A stretch of DNA of 64,000 nucleotides from Gammaproteobacteria bacterium (GCA_029289235.1 JARFTZ010000048.1:62001-126000); one strand, 5' to 3'. Counted from the stretch's first letter, positions 34,588 to 44,044 are shown. Notes: generated by a model from the sequence alone, not told the origin. Made by a program: numbers and translations.

Positions 34588-36086
34588 GTCTGATACTCAC
34601 GCGAGGTGATGAGACGGGCCCAGGCCAGGGGGCTGAACTCCGTCATCGCCAGCATGCCGGCCAGAAGGGTCAGGCCGGCGGTGAAGAGCGGGGGAAGCAG
34701 CAGCAGGAGCGTTGTCTCGCGGCTCCCTCTTGGCAAGATGTTCCCCTCCGGCCAAGCGGCGGGGGGCGGCAGGAACCAGGCGCGATAGAGCACCGGCAGG
34801 AAATAGGCCGCATTGAGCAGGCTGGAAGCAGCGAGCACGGCCAGCACCCAGGGCAAGCCGGCGGCCAGGGCACCTTGTCCGAGATACCACTTGCTGACGA
34901 AACCGGCGGTAGCCGGCACGCCGATCAGCCCCAGCGCGGCGATCGAAAACGCCAGCGTCGTCAGCGGCATCCGGTGCCCGGCGCCGCCCATCTCACTCAC
35001 CTTGTGGATGCCCAGCGTTTCGGCGTAATTGCCGGCACAGAAAAACAGTGTGATTTTCATGATTCCCTGATGCACCAGATGGATGAGGCCGCCGATGGTG
35101 CCGATCGGGCCGAACAGGGCGACACCGAGAGCAATGTAGGAAACCTGGCTGACAGTGGAGAAGGCGAGGCGCTTCTTCAGGTCGTCCTGGTACAGAGCCC
35201 GGACACTTCCCCAGACGATGGTCAGGGAGGCGAAGGCGGCCAGCGGGGCGAGCAGGCCGAGCGACGCGGCAAGCTCGATGCCATAGATGTCATAGACGAT
35301 GCGCACGATGCCGAACGCACCGGCCTTGACCACGGCGACCGCGTGCAGAAGCGCCGACACAGGCGCGGGTGCGACCATTGCCTGCGGCAACCAGCCATGC
35401 AGCGGCACAATGGCTGCCTTGACGCCGACACCGGTCATCAGGAGCAGGAAGATGGCCTTTAGCTGTCCGGCGTTCTCCCCGGCGAGTGCCGCGACGATGC
35501 CCGTGTGGGCGAATTCCGTATGGCCTAGCAGATGATGCAGCCAGACGATGCCGGCGAGGAGCACGGTTCCGCCGCTCAGCGTGTAGGCCAGATAGACCCG
35601 GCCTCCCTTCATCGCCTTGTCGGTGCCGCGATGCACCACCAGCGGAAAGGTCGACAGCGTCAGCAGCTCGTAGAAGATGAAGAAAGTGAACAGGTTGGAC
35701 GCCATCGCGATGCCCACGGTCGCCGTGACGCACAGGCTGAAGAAGCCGAAGAAACGGCTGCGGCAAGGCGAGCCTTCAAGGTAACCGATGGCATAGAGCG
35801 TCGTGAACAGCCACAGTACCGCCGACAGGCTGATGAACAGCAATCCCAGCGCATCGGCCTTCAGTGCCAGGTCGAGGCCCGGCAGCACGGCGAAGCGAGC
35901 GCTGTACTCCTTACCCGAAGCCACCCCGCGCAGCAGAACACCGACGAGAACAAGCTTGGTGCCAGCGCCGGCCAGGTTGAGTGTCGTGCGTAGCGCGATC
36001 CTGCGTTCCGGCAGGACGAAGATGAGCAACCCCGGCAGCAGCGAGGAAGCCAGCAAGGCGAGCGGCAACCATTCGTTCGTTGTCAT
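34575..36086 (-). CDS. NuoL/MrpD-like proton-conducting membrane subunit (first copy)
   Basis: 503 residues, about 14 helices, of the proton-translocating subunit family shared by complex I (NuoL/M/N), Mrp antiporters and membrane hydrogenases. Key charged residues look intact: Glu140 in FYELLTLSTFPLV, Lys223 in GVGVKAAIVPLHGWLP, Lys254 in HAVAVVKAGAFG, and a Lys in SKWYLGQG near TM12. It lies 22 nt downstream of a P-type ATPase gene and overlaps the next antiporter-like gene by 13 nt. Alone with its paralogue it may form a two-subunit cation/proton exchanger; that is inference. Confidence 0.9.
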   Translation of the reverse strand: MTTNEWLPLALLASSLLPGLLIFVLPERRIALRTTLNLAGAGTKLVLVGVLLRGVASGKEYSARFAVLPGLDLALKADALGLLFISLSAVLWLFTTLYAIGYLEGSPCRSRFFGFFSLCVTATVGIAMASNLFTFFIFYELLTLSTFPLVVHRGTDKAMKGGRVYLAYTLSGGTVLLAGIVWLHHLLGHTEFAHTGIVAALAGENAGQLKAIFLLLMTGVGVKAAIVPLHGWLPQAMVAPAPVSALLHAVAVVKAGAFGIVRIVYDIYGIELAASLGLLAPLAAFASLTIVWGSVRALYQDDLKKRLAFSTVSQVSYIALGVALFGPIGTIGGLIHLVHQGIMKITLFFCAGNYAETLGIHKVSEMGGAGHRMPLTTLAFSIAALGLIGVPATAGFVSKWYLGQGALAAGLPWVLAVLAASSLLNAAYFLPVLYRAWFLPPPAAWPEGNILPRGSRETTLLLLLPPLFTAGLTLLAGMLAMTEFSPLAWARLITSREYQTWSP

Positions 36087-36108
36087 GCGTTCCCGCGTGG
36101 CGGCATCG

Positions 36109-38787
36109 CTATGTCACGGAACGCCCGCGCCAGAATGTCTTCTCAAGTTCTACCGCCAAGAACACGACGACACCGGCCAGCACGACGCGCGACCAGGTGG
36201 CCGCATCAAGGTGGTCGGTGCCGAACAGCCCCTGCTTGAACGGCAAATGGGTCATCGCCAGTTGCAGCACGACGAGTATCGCTACGGCTTTCAGCGCCAC
36301 GGTATTGCCGAGCAGGCCGTCCTTCGAAAACACCGATCCGGTGAGCCGGCGGCAGTTGAAAAGATAGACGATCTGCCCCATAACCAGCGTGTTTACGGCT
36401 GCGGTGCGAGCGAATTCCAGATCCATCCCGCGCTCGAGTTCCCACAGGAACAGGCTGAACGACGTGGCGACCAGCAACAGGGTGACGAAGGCGATGCGCC
36501 AGAGCATGAAACCGTTGACCAAGGGTTCCCTGGGGTCGCGCGGCGGTCGCGCCATCAGGCCCGGTTCAGGGCGCTCGAAGGCGATGGCCAGCGAGAGCGT
36601 CACGGCGGTTACCATGTTGACCCAGAGAATCTGCACCGGCGTGATCGGCAACGTCATGCCCAACAGCACCGCGATCAGCACCATGGCAGCCTGACCGACA
36701 CTGGTCGGCAGCACGTAGACGACCGCCTTGCGCAGGTTGTCATAAACCGTTCGACCCTCCTCGACGGCGGCGGCAATCGAAGCGAAATTGTCGTCGGCCA
36801 GCACCATCTCGGCCGCTTCCTTGGCAGCTTCGGTCCCTTTGTACCCCATTGCCACCCCGACGTCGGCCCGCTTCAGCGCCGGCGCGTCATTGACGCCATC
36901 GCCGGTCATTGCCGCGACTTCGCCGTTGGCCTGCATGGCCTCGACGAGGCGCAGCTTGTGCTCGGGACTGGCGCGCGCGAAAACGTCGACGTCACGTACC
37001 GCCCGATGCAGGCCGGTGTCGTCCATCGCCTCGATCTCTGCCCCGGTCATCGCCTGGCCGCCGCCACGGGCCAGACCCATCGAGCGGGCAATGGCCGCGG
37101 CGGTGAGCGCGTGGTCGCCGGTGATCATCTTGACGCGAATCCCTGCGGCGTGACAGCTGGCGACGGCGCGGATCGCCTCGTCCCGCGGCGGATCCATGAT
37201 GCCGGCCAGCCCAATCAGGATCAGCTCCGCCTCGACGTCGGCGAACGACAGCTCCCGCGTGCCGGACTCCATCGGCCGGGTCGCCAGGGCAAGCACACGG
37301 AAGCCTTTCGCGGCGAGTTGCTCGATCTTGCCCTGCCAGAAAGCGGTGTCGATGGGCTGTTCCTGTCCGTTGGCGCGTTGCCGGGAGCACATACCGATGA
37401 CGCGTTCGGGCGCCCCCTTGACGAAGACGAGCGCATGGCCGGCATGATCGTGGTGCAGCGTGGCCATGAAGCGGTGTTCGGATTCGAAGGGAATGACGTC
37501 GATGCGCGGTAGCGCCTCGGCCTCGAAGTGCGGATCAAGGCCGCACTTGAGCGCCAGCGTCAGCAGGGCGCCTTCGGTCGGATCGCCCTCAAGCTTCCAC
37601 TCTCCGCCGGTTTCCCGCAGGCTGGCGTCGTTGCAAAGCAACGCGATACGGCCGATGTCGGCCAGCGCCGCCGGATCCACGTCGCGGCCGTCGGCGGTGA
37701 AGCCGCCGTGCGGCGCGTAGCCAACGCCGCTGACCTCGATGAATTGGTCCGCCATCACCAGGCGCTGTACCGTCATCTCGTTCTTGGTCAGCGTACCGGT
37801 CTTGTCGGAGCAGATGGTCGTGACCGCGCCGAGCGTTTCCACCGCCGGCATGCGGCGAATGATCGCGTTGCGGCCCGCCATACGCTGCACGCCGATCGCC
37901 AGCGTGATGGTCATGATCGCCGGCAACCCCTCGGGAATCGCCGCGACCGCCAGACCGACGGCAGCCAGGAACATCTCCCCGGCCGACTGCCCATGCACCA
38001 GCATCCCGAAGGCAATGGTCAACGCGGCGAGGGCAAGGACGCCCGCCGTCAACCAACGGCCGAAGACGGCCATCTGCTTGAGCAGCGGGGTGTCGACCGA
38101 TTCGACTTCGGCCAGCATGCGGCCGATGCGGCCGATTTCGGTGACATCTCCCGTAGCGACGACGACTCCCCTGCCCTGACCGAAGACCACCAGCGTGCCC
38201 GAGTAGGCCATGCCGGTTCGATCGCCGATCGGGGCATTCTCCGCCACCGCGTCCGGCGATTTCTCGACCGGTTCCGATTCGCCGGTCAACGCCGCTTCCT
38301 CGATGCGCAGATTGCGCGTCTCGACCAAGCGCAAGTCGGCCGGCACCTTGTCGCCGGAGGCGAGCAGGACGATGTCGCCGGGCACAAGTTCTTCCGCGGC
38401 GATCTCGACGCGCCGGCCGTCACGCGTCACCGTGGCCGAGAGGGACAGCATGCTGCGGATCACGTCGAGCGACTTTTCGGCCTTGCCTTCCTGGATGAAG
38501 CCGATCAGGGCGTTGATGACGACGACGCCGATGATTACCGTGGTGTCGACCACTTCGCCCAGCACCGCGGTAACCACGGCGGCGCCGAGCAGCACGTAAA
38601 TCAGCACGTTATGGAACTGCAGCAGGAAACGCACGAGCGGGCCGCGTTTCTTGGGGGGCGTCAGCCGGTTCGGGCCATGCGCGGCGAGTCGCCGAGAGGC
38701 TTCAGCGGCGTTCAGGCCGGCGGCGGTCACCTCGTGCGCGGCAAGAACTTGTTCGGACTCGGTGGCGTGCCAGACGGGGTTCGTCAT
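36109..38787 (-). CDS. Cation-transporting P-type ATPase (P2, calcium/sodium-pump-like)
   Basis: 892 residues from ATG 38787 (AAGGAAGAG just upstream). It shows cation ATPase N-domain, actuator with LTGESEP, phosphorylation site SDKTGTLTKNE (Asp328), a soluble N-domain, and TGDGVNDAPALKRADVG, plus about 10 membrane helices. TM4 contains AAIPEGLPA; the PEGL motif is typical of P2-type calcium pumps of the SERCA/PMR1 class and related sodium pumps. Substrate calcium is the best guess, sodium or manganese possible. It heads a four-gene operon with two NuoL/M-like subunits and a diguanylate cyclase (gap to the next gene 22 nt). Confidence 0.93.
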   Translation of the reverse strand: MTNPVWHATESEQVLAAHEVTAAGLNAAEASRRLAAHGPNRLTPPKKRGPLVRFLLQFHNVLIYVLLGAAVVTAVLGEVVDTTVIIGVVVINALIGFIQEGKAEKSLDVIRSMLSLSATVTRDGRRVEIAAEELVPGDIVLLASGDKVPADLRLVETRNLRIEEAALTGESEPVEKSPDAVAENAPIGDRTGMAYSGTLVVFGQGRGVVVATGDVTEIGRIGRMLAEVESVDTPLLKQMAVFGRWLTAGVLALAALTIAFGMLVHGQSAGEMFLAAVGLAVAAIPEGLPAIMTITLAIGVQRMAGRNAIIRRMPAVETLGAVTTICSDKTGTLTKNEMTVQRLVMADQFIEVSGVGYAPHGGFTADGRDVDPAALADIGRIALLCNDASLRETGGEWKLEGDPTEGALLTLALKCGLDPHFEAEALPRIDVIPFESEHRFMATLHHDHAGHALVFVKGAPERVIGMCSRQRANGQEQPIDTAFWQGKIEQLAAKGFRVLALATRPMESGTRELSFADVEAELILIGLAGIMDPPRDEAIRAVASCHAAGIRVKMITGDHALTAAAIARSMGLARGGGQAMTGAEIEAMDDTGLHRAVRDVDVFARASPEHKLRLVEAMQANGEVAAMTGDGVNDAPALKRADVGVAMGYKGTEAAKEAAEMVLADDNFASIAAAVEEGRTVYDNLRKAVVYVLPTSVGQAAMVLIAVLLGMTLPITPVQILWVNMVTAVTLSLAIAFERPEPGLMARPPRDPREPLVNGFMLWRIAFVTLLLVATSFSLFLWELERGMDLEFARTAAVNTLVMGQIVYLFNCRRLTGSVFSKDGLLGNTVALKAVAILVVLQLAMTHLPFKQGLFGTDHLDAATWSRVVLAGVVVFLAVELEKTFWRGRSVT

Positions 38788-38855
38788 GATGCTCTTCCTT
38801 GGACATCGTTTCACGAAACCTGCAGCGCGTCGCAGACTGCCGACGAGGTAGTACT

Positions 38856-39218
38856 TCAGTCGGCGATCAGTGCCGACAGTTCGCGTTCGAGCAGCGCCGG
38901 GTCTCCAAGGTTCAATTCGACGAGGCGCCGCAGGTGCGTCACGCTGTCGAGGTCTATCGACAGACAGTTCAAGCCAGCGTAGCGGCCCTCCACGTGGGCG
39001 ACGCGGGCCGCCATGTCGATGCCGGTTTGCGTGTTGCTAAGGTGAACGCGCAGCCGGCAATCGGTCTGCTCGACGGCATCCACGCCCGCGGGCAGGCGCA
39101 CCAGCGCCCCCTTGAGCGACAGATCGAGAACGACCGTGTCGATCGTCAACTCCGGGAAAATCAGCGTTGCAGGGGTGTGGAAGGCGATGCGGGAGTGCTT
39201 GCGGCGTTCCTCGGACAT
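38856..39218 (-). CDS. PilZ-domain protein
   Basis: 120 residues from ATG 39218, which has GGAGG about 9 nt upstream. It is a single PilZ domain: the c-di-GMP-binding RxxxR part reads RRKHSRIAF at the N-terminus and the second motif region is LDLSLKGALVRLP. The usual D/NxSxxG is D-L-S-L-K-G, so binding looks possible. It lies between queE and the P-type ATPase, 68 nt upstream of the latter on the same strand. With the diguanylate cyclase at the far end of that cluster, it makes a local c-di-GMP maker/reader pair; this link is inference from position. Confidence 0.85.
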   Translation of the reverse strand: MSEERRKHSRIAFHTPATLIFPELTIDTVVLDLSLKGALVRLPAGVDAVEQTDCRLRVHLSNTQTGIDMAARVAHVEGRYAGLNCLSIDLDSVTHLRRLVELNLGDPALLERELSALIAD

Positions 39219-39249
39219 TTGGCACGACCTCCGGGAAAGGGGGTGAGGG

Positions 39250-39909
39250 TCATTTCCCCCGCATGTTACCCCAAAGCACCTTGTGCAGCTGTAGCTGGAA
39301 GCGTACCGGCAGCCGGTCGGCAAGGATCCACGCCGCCAGGTCCGTCGGTGGCAGAGCTCCCTGCACGGGAGAGAAAAGGAGCGGGCAGCGCTTGTCCAGC
39401 GCGTGTTCGACAACGACACCTTTCGCCCATTCGTAATCGGCGCGATCGGCAAGGACGAACTTCAACTCGTCCCGGCTGGTGAGAAACGGGAGGTTTTCCC
39501 AGCGGTTTCGTGCTGCCTCTCCCGATCCGGGCGCCTTCAAATCGACAATGCGCGAGACGCGGGGATCGACGCCGGAAATATCCAGAGCCCCCGACGTTTC
39601 CAGCGACACATCGTAACCGGCGTCGCAAAGCGCGGACAGCAGCGGCAGGCAGGATTTTTGCGCCAGGGGCTCGCCGCCTGTTACGCAGACGACGCGTGTG
39701 CCGAAGGCAGCTACCTGCGCCAGGATCTCGGGAACGCTCCGGCGTTCGCCGCCGGAAAAGGCGTGCTCGGTGTCGCACCAGGTACAACGCAGCGGGCAGC
39801 CGGTCAGGCGAATAAATACGGTCGGCAGCCCGACGCGGGAGCTTTCCCCCTGCAGGGAATGGAAAATCTCGTTGATGATCAACGAGGGAAAATCACCTCG
39901 CCTGGTCAT
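39250..39909 (-). CDS. queE: 7-carboxy-7-deazaguanine synthase (radical SAM)
   Basis: 219 residues. It rearranges 6-carboxytetrahydropterin to 7-carboxy-7-deazaguanine in queuosine synthesis. It has an N-terminal FHSLQGESSRVGLPTVFIRL, the cluster motif CPLRCTWCDT, CVTGGEP (SAM binding) and LETSG. It starts 4 nt after cpoB, so it is read from the tol-pal transcript, a linkage common in betaproteobacteria. Its pathway partner queC is displaced by 7 kb. Confidence 0.95.
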   Translation of the reverse strand: MTRRGDFPSLIINEIFHSLQGESSRVGLPTVFIRLTGCPLRCTWCDTEHAFSGGERRSVPEILAQVAAFGTRVVCVTGGEPLAQKSCLPLLSALCDAGYDVSLETSGALDISGVDPRVSRIVDLKAPGSGEAARNRWENLPFLTSRDELKFVLADRADYEWAKGVVVEHALDKRCPLLFSPVQGALPPTDLAAWILADRLPVRFQLQLHKVLWGNMRGK

Positions 39910-39913
39910 CGGC

Positions 39914-40690
39914 CTATTTTTTCAGGCGTTGCTTGGCCGTGGATGCTGCCGGGCTGTCGGGATATTTGATGACGACGGCTTCCAGGGTCGTGCGGGCGCT
40001 CTTTGCGTCGCCCAGTTCCTGCTGACAGGAAGCGACACCGATCAGCGCATCGGGGGCCTTGGAATTCTGCGGCCACTTGGTGGTGACAATACGGTAGACA
40101 TCAATGGCGCGCTTGCAGTCGCGTTGTGCGGCCAGCGCGTTAGCCTGCCAGTAGTAAGCATTCGGGGTCAGGGTGCTCTCGGGGTAAGCCTTGGCGAAGG
40201 CTTCGAAGGCGTTGCCCGCCTCCTTGAGCTTGTTGGCCTTGAACAGGTTGAGTGCCGCTTCGTAGCCGCGGGTTTCTGCGGCGGGATCGGCGGGTGGCGG
40301 CTTGGCCGGATCACTGGCGGCGTCGCCGGGCGCCACGGTTTCCGCTGGCTGCGCAGGGATCGTTTCAAGTTTGCGCAGGCGTCCGTCCAGATCGACGTAG
40401 AAATCCTGTTGCCGCTTCTTGGCCGATTCGAGTTCGTATTGAAGAGTTTCCACCTGCCCGCGCAACCTGGCGTTCTCCTCGCGCAAGGATTGAATCTGGT
40501 TAACCAGTTCAATCTGCGCCCGGGAGAGCGTATCGACGCGTTCGTTCATCTTGATCGACAGATCGCTGATCTGCCGGCGAGCTTCCTCGTCATCGAACAA
40601 CGCTGCATGCGCCTGCTGGGCACCGAACAGGGCAATCAGCAGGGCGGCAACGGTGAATGCCGGGCGAAAGCGCGGGCGGTGGGCTGGCAT
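39914..40690 (-). CDS. cpoB: Cell division coordinator CpoB (YbgF)
   Basis: 258 residues from ATG 40690. It has a signal peptide (about 1-30, ending AQQAHAA), a trimerising coiled coil (about 35-95, DTLSRAQIELVNQIQSLREE), a Pro/Ala linker, and C-terminal TPR repeats (about 135-255, YEAALNLFKANKLKEAGNAF onward). The periplasmic protein couples Tol-Pal to PBP1B during constriction in E. coli. It starts 1 nt after the pal stop, the usual tol-pal order. Confidence 0.95.
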   Translation of the reverse strand: MPAHRPRFRPAFTVAALLIALFGAQQAHAALFDDEEARRQISDLSIKMNERVDTLSRAQIELVNQIQSLREENARLRGQVETLQYELESAKKRQQDFYVDLDGRLRKLETIPAQPAETVAPGDAASDPAKPPPADPAAETRGYEAALNLFKANKLKEAGNAFEAFAKAYPESTLTPNAYYWQANALAAQRDCKRAIDVYRIVTTKWPQNSKAPDALIGVASCQQELGDAKSARTTLEAVVIKYPDSPAASTAKQRLKK

Positions 40691-40691
40691 C

Positions 40692-41216
40692 TTAGAACTC
40701 GCCGCTGTAGAGCATGTCGCCGCGGCGGTTTTCAGCCCAAGCGGCATCGTTCTGGCCAGGGTTCTTCGGCTTCTCTTCGCCGAGGCTCACCGACTCGACC
40801 TGGTCTTCACGGGCGCCGAGGAGAACCAGTTGCTTCTTGATCGCGTCGGCGCGCTTCTGGCCGAGCGCGAGGTTGTATTCGCGGCTGCCGCGCTCGTCGG
40901 TGTTGCCCTGGATCAGCATCTTGAACTGGCGATGGCCGGTCAGGAATTTGGCGTGGGCGGCAACCAGATCACGGTACTCGGGTTTGATGTCGAACTTGTC
41001 ATAATCGAAATAGATACTGCGCTTCGACAGGATGTTCTTCGGATCGGTCAGTTCGGGCGGCAGCTTGCGGCTGTCCATGTTGCCGGCGGTCACGGTAGCG
41101 ACCTTGCCGTCGTTGCCACGGGAATCGACCGGCGCAGCGGCCTGGTCGGCGTCGGGAGTCGAACTGCAGCCGACGATCAGAAGAGCGAGCAGAGCGGGAA
41201 TTGCGAGGCGTTTCAT
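40692..41216 (-). CDS. pal: Peptidoglycan-associated lipoprotein
   Basis: 174 residues with a lipobox (LLIVGCSS, Cys at about 17) and an OmpA-like peptidoglycan-binding domain (about 65-170: SIYFDYDKFDIKPEY, then IQGNTDERGSREYNLALGQKR). The Asp/Arg pair that grips diaminopimelate is in the NTDERGS region. It anchors the outer membrane to peptidoglycan and works with TolB. It lies 54 nt downstream of tolB. Confidence 0.97.
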   Translation of the reverse strand: MKRLAIPALLALLIVGCSSTPDADQAAAPVDSRGNDGKVATVTAGNMDSRKLPPELTDPKNILSKRSIYFDYDKFDIKPEYRDLVAAHAKFLTGHRQFKMLIQGNTDERGSREYNLALGQKRADAIKKQLVLLGAREDQVESVSLGEEKPKNPGQNDAAWAENRRGDMLYSGEF

Positions 41217-41270
41217 TTCGGAGAATCTCCAGCGTCAAAAATAAAAAATGTCCGGTTGTTCAACGGTCCG

Positions 41271-42563
41271 TTACCGAAGGTAGGGGCCCCAGGCCGGCTC
41301 ACGGACGTCGCCAGCCGGGATTGAAAGGCGCTGCTTGATGCGCCCGTCGACCGAAACCGCCGACAGGACGCCGCGACCGCCGAGTTCGGTGGCGATCAGG
41401 ATCATGCGGCCGTTGGGCGCGAAGGACGGCGATTCGTCCTTGTGGGAATCGGTCAGCACCTGCACCTGGCGGCTGGCGAGGTCCATCACCGCCAGGCGGA
41501 AGCCGCCGTCACGGCGGCTGATGAAGGCCATCGTCTTGCCGTCCGGCGAGATGCGCGGGGACACGTTGTAGCTGCCTTCGAAGGTAACGCGCTGGACGTC
41601 TCCTCCGTTGACACCGGTACGATAAATTTGCGGGCTGCCGCCGCGATCGGAGGTGAAATACAGCGATTGCCCGTCGGGTGCGAAGAACGGCTCGGTATTG
41701 ATCCCCGAGTTCGTGGTCAGGCGCTGGACGCCGGAACCGTCGGCGTTGATCGTGAAGATCTGCGAACCGCCGTCTTTCGACAGGGTGACCGCCAGCTTCT
41801 GTCCGTCCGGGGACCATGCCGGCGCCGAGTTGGAGCCCTTGAAGTTGGCGATGACGGTCCGCTTGCCGCTGGCCAGGGAATGGACGTAGATGACCGGCTT
41901 CTTGTTTTCGAACGAGACGTACGCCAGGCGCGAGCCATCCGGCGACCAGGACGCCGAGATGATCGGCTCGCGCGAGATCAGTGCCGCCTGGGCATTCTGT
42001 CCGTCGGCGTCGGCGATGTGCAATTCGTAGCGCGCCGGGCCATTCTTGACGACATAGGCGATCCGGGTGGCGAAGACGCCGGATTCGCCGGTCAGCTTCT
42101 CGTAGATGAAATCGGCGATGCGGTGGCCGGCGGCGCGCAACATCGCCGTCGACGTGGTGAACGCGGCGCCGCCGAGCGAAGTCTGCCGGTTGATGTCGTA
42201 AAGGCGGACACGCGCCTCCTGCCGACCGTTGACCGGACTGACGCTGCCGGCGGCCAGCGCGTCGGCGCCACGGTTCTTCCAGTCGGCGAAGGCCGGGGCC
42301 GTGTTCTCTGTCAAGGCCGCGCCGGCCGGGTCGATCAACTGGAAGAGGCCGCTGCGTTCGAGATCGCTGCGCACGACCGTGGTGATGGCACGGGCGGAGC
42401 CAAGGTCGCCGCCGAAGTCGGCGATGGCGACCGGGATACGGTTGGCTCCCGCACCGGTGATTTCGATGGTCAGTTCGGCATGCGCCGACGACAGGGCCAG
42501 GCTGGCCAGAACGCTGCATGCGATCAGGCTCAGGCCACGCAAAGAGAGCGGGGTTCGAAACAT
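41271..42563 (-). CDS. tolB: Tol-Pal system beta-propeller protein
   Basis: 430 residues. A signal peptide (about 1-29, ending SSAHAE) is followed by the alpha/beta N-domain (about 30-165) and a six-bladed propeller (about 170-430) with repeated SPDG patterns, for example [16 protein letters not shown] and [16 protein letters not shown]. It is periplasmic and binds Pal. It sits between tolA and pal with 95 nt to tolA, a slightly larger gap than the others in the operon. Confidence 0.97.
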   Translation of the reverse strand: MFRTPLSLRGLSLIACSVLASLALSSAHAELTIEITGAGANRIPVAIADFGGDLGSARAITTVVRSDLERSGLFQLIDPAGAALTENTAPAFADWKNRGADALAAGSVSPVNGRQEARVRLYDINRQTSLGGAAFTTSTAMLRAAGHRIADFIYEKLTGESGVFATRIAYVVKNGPARYELHIADADGQNAQAALISREPIISASWSPDGSRLAYVSFENKKPVIYVHSLASGKRTVIANFKGSNSAPAWSPDGQKLAVTLSKDGGSQIFTINADGSGVQRLTTNSGINTEPFFAPDGQSLYFTSDRGGSPQIYRTGVNGGDVQRVTFEGSYNVSPRISPDGKTMAFISRRDGGFRLAVMDLASRQVQVLTDSHKDESPSFAPNGRMILIATELGGRGVLSAVSVDGRIKQRLSIPAGDVREPAWGPYLR

Positions 42564-42658
42564 GGGACGCAGGCTTCCTCGAAAGAATGGGCGATTATAT
42601 CGCCTTGGTGAAAGATGGACTTGTAACGAAAGGTAATTCGGATAAATTCAGCTCGCCA

Positions 42659-43627
42659 CTATTCATTAAAAGGCTTGTATTTGAGTTCAAGTACGCGCTC
42701 GAAAAGACCGGGCTGGTCGGGTAGCGGGAGCGGGTCCGATTTTCGGATAGCCCGCTCGATTGCATCGTCAAGTGCTTTGTTGCCACTCGACTTGCTGAGC
42801 TTGACATCAATGATCTGACCGGAGGGCAGTTGCGTAACTTTGAAAACGGCTTCAGGGTTGCCCTTGATGCCAGGCGGAAGTGCTGTATTGCCGCGAATCT
42901 TGTCGCGAATTTTCCCGATGTAAGCGTTTTTGCCTGCACTACCTTTTGCTCCCGAACTGCTGCCAGTCGGCGATCCGCTCGGTGATCCGCGCAGGCCTTT
43001 TAACTCGGCGTCAATCGCAGAATCATAGCTGCGGACAGCTGCACTGCTGCGTTGTTGCTGGGCGTGCTTGAGGTCGCGTTCGAGTTCTTTTGCCAACTCG
43101 GCTGCTCGGCGCGCCTCTTTCTCCTGCTGCTCGCGCTTTTTCTTTTCTTCCTCTTCCTTCCGGGCTCTTTCCTTTTCCTCTTTTTCTTTCCGGATGGCTT
43201 CTTCTTTCTGTTTTTGTTCCTCTTCCAGCTTTTGCTTCTTCAGTTTTTCGGCCTCTTCCTTCTCGAGGCGTTCTTTTTCAAGCTTCGCTTTCTCCTCCTT
43301 TTCGCGACGCTCCTTGTCCTTGATGGCGATTTGTGGATCGATCTGCGGAGGCTCGACAACTTTGGGCTCGGGTATTGGGAATGGCTTCTGTTCCGGAATG
43401 GGCTCAGGTTTCGGTTCGGGCTGTGGCTCAGGGACAGGTCGTGGCGGCGGAAGCGTGGCGGCTGGATTGCCGAAATAGACGTCTACGGGTGTGCCGCCCG
43501 GTTGCTCGTTCTTCCACTGAACACCGAAGAACAGTGCTGCGATGAGCAACGCGTGCACCGCGGCGGAGAGGGCGAGAGCCGTCTTGTTCGTCGGTTCGTC
43601 GTATTGCGGAGGTTGTTGGCTGTTCAC
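42659..43627 (-). CDS. tolA: Tol-Pal inner-membrane protein TolA
   Basis: 322 residues. TM at about 15-35, a Pro/Glu-rich stretch (PEPQPEPKPEPIPEQKPFP), then a long Lys/Glu/Arg helix (about 95-190) with EEKAKLEKERLEKEE-type repeats that spans the periplasm. The C-terminal TonB/TolA domain (about 235-322) reads AVFKVTQLPSGQIIDVKLS. It transmits TolQR energy to TolB/Pal. The base composition of the coiled coil is more A+G rich than its neighbours, as expected from the Lys/Glu repeats rather than transfer. Confidence 0.95.
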   Translation of the reverse strand: MNSQQPPQYDEPTNKTALALSAAVHALLIAALFFGVQWKNEQPGGTPVDVYFGNPAATLPPPRPVPEPQPEPKPEPIPEQKPFPIPEPKVVEPPQIDPQIAIKDKERREKEEKAKLEKERLEKEEAEKLKKQKLEEEQKQKEEAIRKEKEEKERARKEEEEKKKREQQEKEARRAAELAKELERDLKHAQQQRSSAAVRSYDSAIDAELKGLRGSPSGSPTGSSSGAKGSAGKNAYIGKIRDKIRGNTALPPGIKGNPEAVFKVTQLPSGQIIDVKLSKSSGNKALDDAIERAIRKSDPLPLPDQPGLFERVLELKYKPFNE

Positions 43628-43642
43628 GTGCTTGGGTTTTGC

Positions 43643-44044
43643 CTATTTGCCAGGTTGCACGACCAAGCTAACGTTCTTGACGTTCTGCTTACGGAGTGTA
43701 TCCATGGCGTGTACCACGACCTCGTATTTCAGCTCTTTGTGGGCCGAGATCAGAACGGGCTGTTCGGGGTTCTTGTCCATCGCGTCGGCAATGGTTTTAA
43801 ACGCGGTTGTCTCGCTTATGTTGCCGCTGGTTTTGCCGTTTACCGTGAGTGAGAAAGCCTTGTCTGCATCGATGTTGAGATAGATCGCATCGATCGGCGC
43901 TTGCTTTGTCTTTCCAGCAGATGGCACGTCGATGCTCGCAGTCGTGATCATCGGCGCGGTGACCATGAAGATCACCAGCAGCACGAGCATGACGTCGATG
44001 TAGGGGACGACGTTGATTTCGTTTTTCAGGCGGCGTTCGCGCAT
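43643..44044 (-). CDS. tolR: Tol-Pal proton-channel subunit TolR
   Basis: 133 residues of the ExbD/TolR family. The N-terminus NEINVVPYIDVMLVLLVIFMV carries the essential membrane Asp (in YIDVMLV) that takes part in proton flow with TolQ. The rest is periplasmic. It lies 12 nt after tolQ and 15 nt before tolA. Confidence 0.97.
   Translation of the reverse strand: MRERRLKNEINVVPYIDVMLVLLVIFMVTAPMITTASIDVPSAGKTKQAPIDAIYLNIDADKAFSLTVNGKTSGNISETTAFKTIADAMDKNPEQPVLISAHKELKYEVVVHAMDTLRKQNVKNVSLVVQPGK

Noticed and set aside
33175-36086. Considered a complete Mrp antiporter or complex I locus
   Set aside because: Only two NuoL/M-like subunits are present; MrpB, C, E, F, G and the hydrophilic complex I subunits are all missing.
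37528-38982. A 484-codon open frame on the plus strand opposite the P-type ATPase
   Set aside because: Antisense shadow; no ribosome site, no domain, and biased composition.
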